A stretch of DNA of 64,000 nt, taken from positions 1 to 64,000 of the forward strand of contig NZ_JAIUCZ020000019.1 of the NCBI RefSeq assembly GCF_020176955.2. Direction: 5' to 3'. The notes beneath the pieces were generated by a model that was not told where the DNA came from, did no database searches, and worked only from the letters and a program-made list of their open reading frames with translations. Made by a program: the position numbers and the translations under genes. Shown in pieces: positions 63,067 to 64,000 of the stretch. The DNA is from Nocardia sp. alder85J. Its GTDB lineage: Bacteria > Actinomycetota > Actinomycetes > Mycobacteriales > Mycobacteriaceae. The number at the start of each line of letters is the position of its first letter. The stretch's first letter is position 1.

Positions 63067-64000
63067 TCAGGCACATTCGTTCGGTGCGGGCTCACCGCGC
63101 AACCGGGCGTCGATCCAGTCGATGGATCCACCGGCGCCGTTGAGCATCGCGGAGACGTGTTCGCCGGGCACCGTGCGGAATTCCGCGGTGACACCGCGGG
63201 CGCACTGCTCCCGGTACATCTGCTGCGGGCCCTGGATCGGGATCCAGAAATCGCCGACGCCGTGGTAGATGTACAGCGGCACACCCGAAGTCCGTCCGGT
63301 CAGGTCCGTGCGGCGCTGAATCTCGTCGGAGATACCGCTTTCCAGCGGATGATCGATGTTCGCCGCCACCTCCATCGGAATACCCACCGCGCCGAGCGGC
63401 CCGTCGGCGTCGCCGCAGATGTTCTTCAGCGGTGAGGTTCCCACCCACTGCGCGAGATGGTTCATGTACGGCAGCATGTCGGGATGTTCCCGGGCCATCG
63501 CCAGCGTCACCGACAGCAGGATCCCGGAGGCGCTGTGCCCGTTGAACACATGCGCCACCGCGCCGTAATCGGTCACCAATCCACCGATCGAGGCTCCCAC
63601 CAGCACATTCGCCAGATCCGGGGCGTATTCGGGCAGCAGCATCGCCGTGGCGTACGAAGCGATCGCGCCGCCGGAGTAGCCGGTGACCGCGAAACGGCTG
63701 TCGCCGAACTGGTCCGGGGCCAGCGACCGGATCGCGCGGATCGAGTCGAGGGTCACGTGCCCGGCCACGGTCGGCTCGGCGTACGCCATCAGCGGGCCCT
63801 CGTGATCGGGCAGCAGGATGGTGTGCCCCTTGTTCAGCGCCGTGGCCACGCCCGGCAGGAACACGTTGATGGCGTTGTTGTCACGGACGCCGTGCGCGAT
63901 CGTGTAGCCCGGCGTGCAGCGCATCCCGAGCGCGTTGATCGGCAGCGTGTCCACCTCCACCGGCCGCGGACCCGGACCGGCCCACGCGGCGGCGGGCTCG
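63067..64000 (-). CDS. Secreted lipase, LIP family (partial, 5' end outside window)
   Basis: The open frame runs off the right edge. The visible 311 residues match the other lipase in the window closely: EVDTLPINALGMRCTPGYTIAHG, LLPDHEGPLMAYAEPTVAGHVTLDSIRA, VTGYSGGAIASYATAMLL (nucleophile), HGVGDFWIPIQGP, and VPGEHVSAMLNG with the histidine. A terminal NECA ends it. The upstream codons at the edge (AAAWAGPGPRPVEV) still belong to the domain, so the signal peptide is further right. Together they form a tail-to-tail duplicated lipase pair. Confidence 0.9.
   Translation of the reverse strand, partial: EPAAAWAGPGPRPVEVDTLPINALGMRCTPGYTIAHGVRDNNAINVFLPGVATALNKGHTILLPDHEGPLMAYAEPTVAGHVTLDSIRAIRSLAPDQFGDSRFAVTGYSGGAIASYATAMLLPEYAPDLANVLVGASIGGLVTDYGAVAHVFNGHSASGILLSVTLAMAREHPDMLPYMNHLAQWVGTSPLKNICGDADGPLGAVGIPMEVAANIDHPLESGISDEIQRRTDLTGRTSGVPLYIYHGVGDFWIPIQGPQQMYREQCARGVTAEFRTVPGEHVSAMLNGAGGSIDWIDARLRGEPAPNECA

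Overview
The window is high-GC actinobacterial DNA, almost certainly from a Nocardia or a close mycolic-acid-containing relative. The strongest evidence is a conserved block at 16.8-27.4 kb, ahpE - DUF3052 gene - lipoprotein - aceE - mabR - fabD - acpM - kasA - accD6, which has the order of Mycobacterium tuberculosis Rv2238c-Rv2247 except that no kasB lies between kasA and accD6. MspA-type outer-membrane porins at the left edge, a PIG-L/mycothiol-type deacetylase and a DinB/maleylpyruvate-isomerase-fold protein also fit. No plasmid, phage or CRISPR hallmark was seen.

Layout. 0-14.1 kb: an SDR tail and two MspA porin genes at a broken edge, a fatty-acid oxidation set (FadB-like multifunctional enzyme; aldehyde dehydrogenase - acyl-CoA ligase - FMN-binding protein), an HSL-type hydrolase, a decayed Uma2 gene, a TetR/MFS efflux pair, an alpha/beta-hydrolase, and a divergent DUF1772/AraC pair. 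14.1-16.7 kb: a small accessory patch beside tRNA-Val(TAC), holding an orphan JetD (Wadjet) C-terminal fragment and a Fic protein gene preceded by a phased four-copy operator-like array. 16.8-27.5 kb: pyruvate dehydrogenase E1 and the FAS-II/mycolate operon, with a MabR-type palindrome before fabD and a strong hairpin after accD6. 27.7-41 kb: DUF3145, serine hydrolase, APH-like kinase, fused aminodeoxychorismate synthase, methyltransferase, an envelope-type operon (lipoprotein - SGNH - acyltransferase - ACT), a stand-alone trpB and a graveyard of two pseudogenes. 41-50 kb: cobalamin riboswitch - metE, converging on pyruvate carboxylase, then a damaged methylcitrate locus (prpB intact, prpC a fragment), a truncated NAD(P)-binding gene and a MerR regulator. 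50-64 kb: SnoaL, flavin-reductase-like and PhoU genes, two tail-to-tail STAND NTPases, a 62-residue membrane peptide, a membrane molybdopterin oxidoreductase, a second DUF3052-type gene, a PIG-L deacetylase, DUF302, and two converging paralogous secreted lipases.

How it fits together. The core theme is acyl-CoA and envelope lipid metabolism: pyruvate to acetyl-CoA (AceE), carboxylation to malonyl-CoA (AccD6), FAS-II elongation (FabD, AcpM, KasA) under MabR, anaplerosis by pyruvate carboxylase, and methionine synthesis by MetE under B12 control. The most unusual candidates are the membrane-anchored STAND protein at 55.1-57.3 kb (cytoplasmic NTPase, one membrane span, Hydin-like ectodomain, Pro/Gly repeat stalk), the phased operator array in front of fic, and blockwise synonymous strand asymmetry in pyc and in the DUF1772/araC pair. 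All calls are from reading the sequence; no database search was run.
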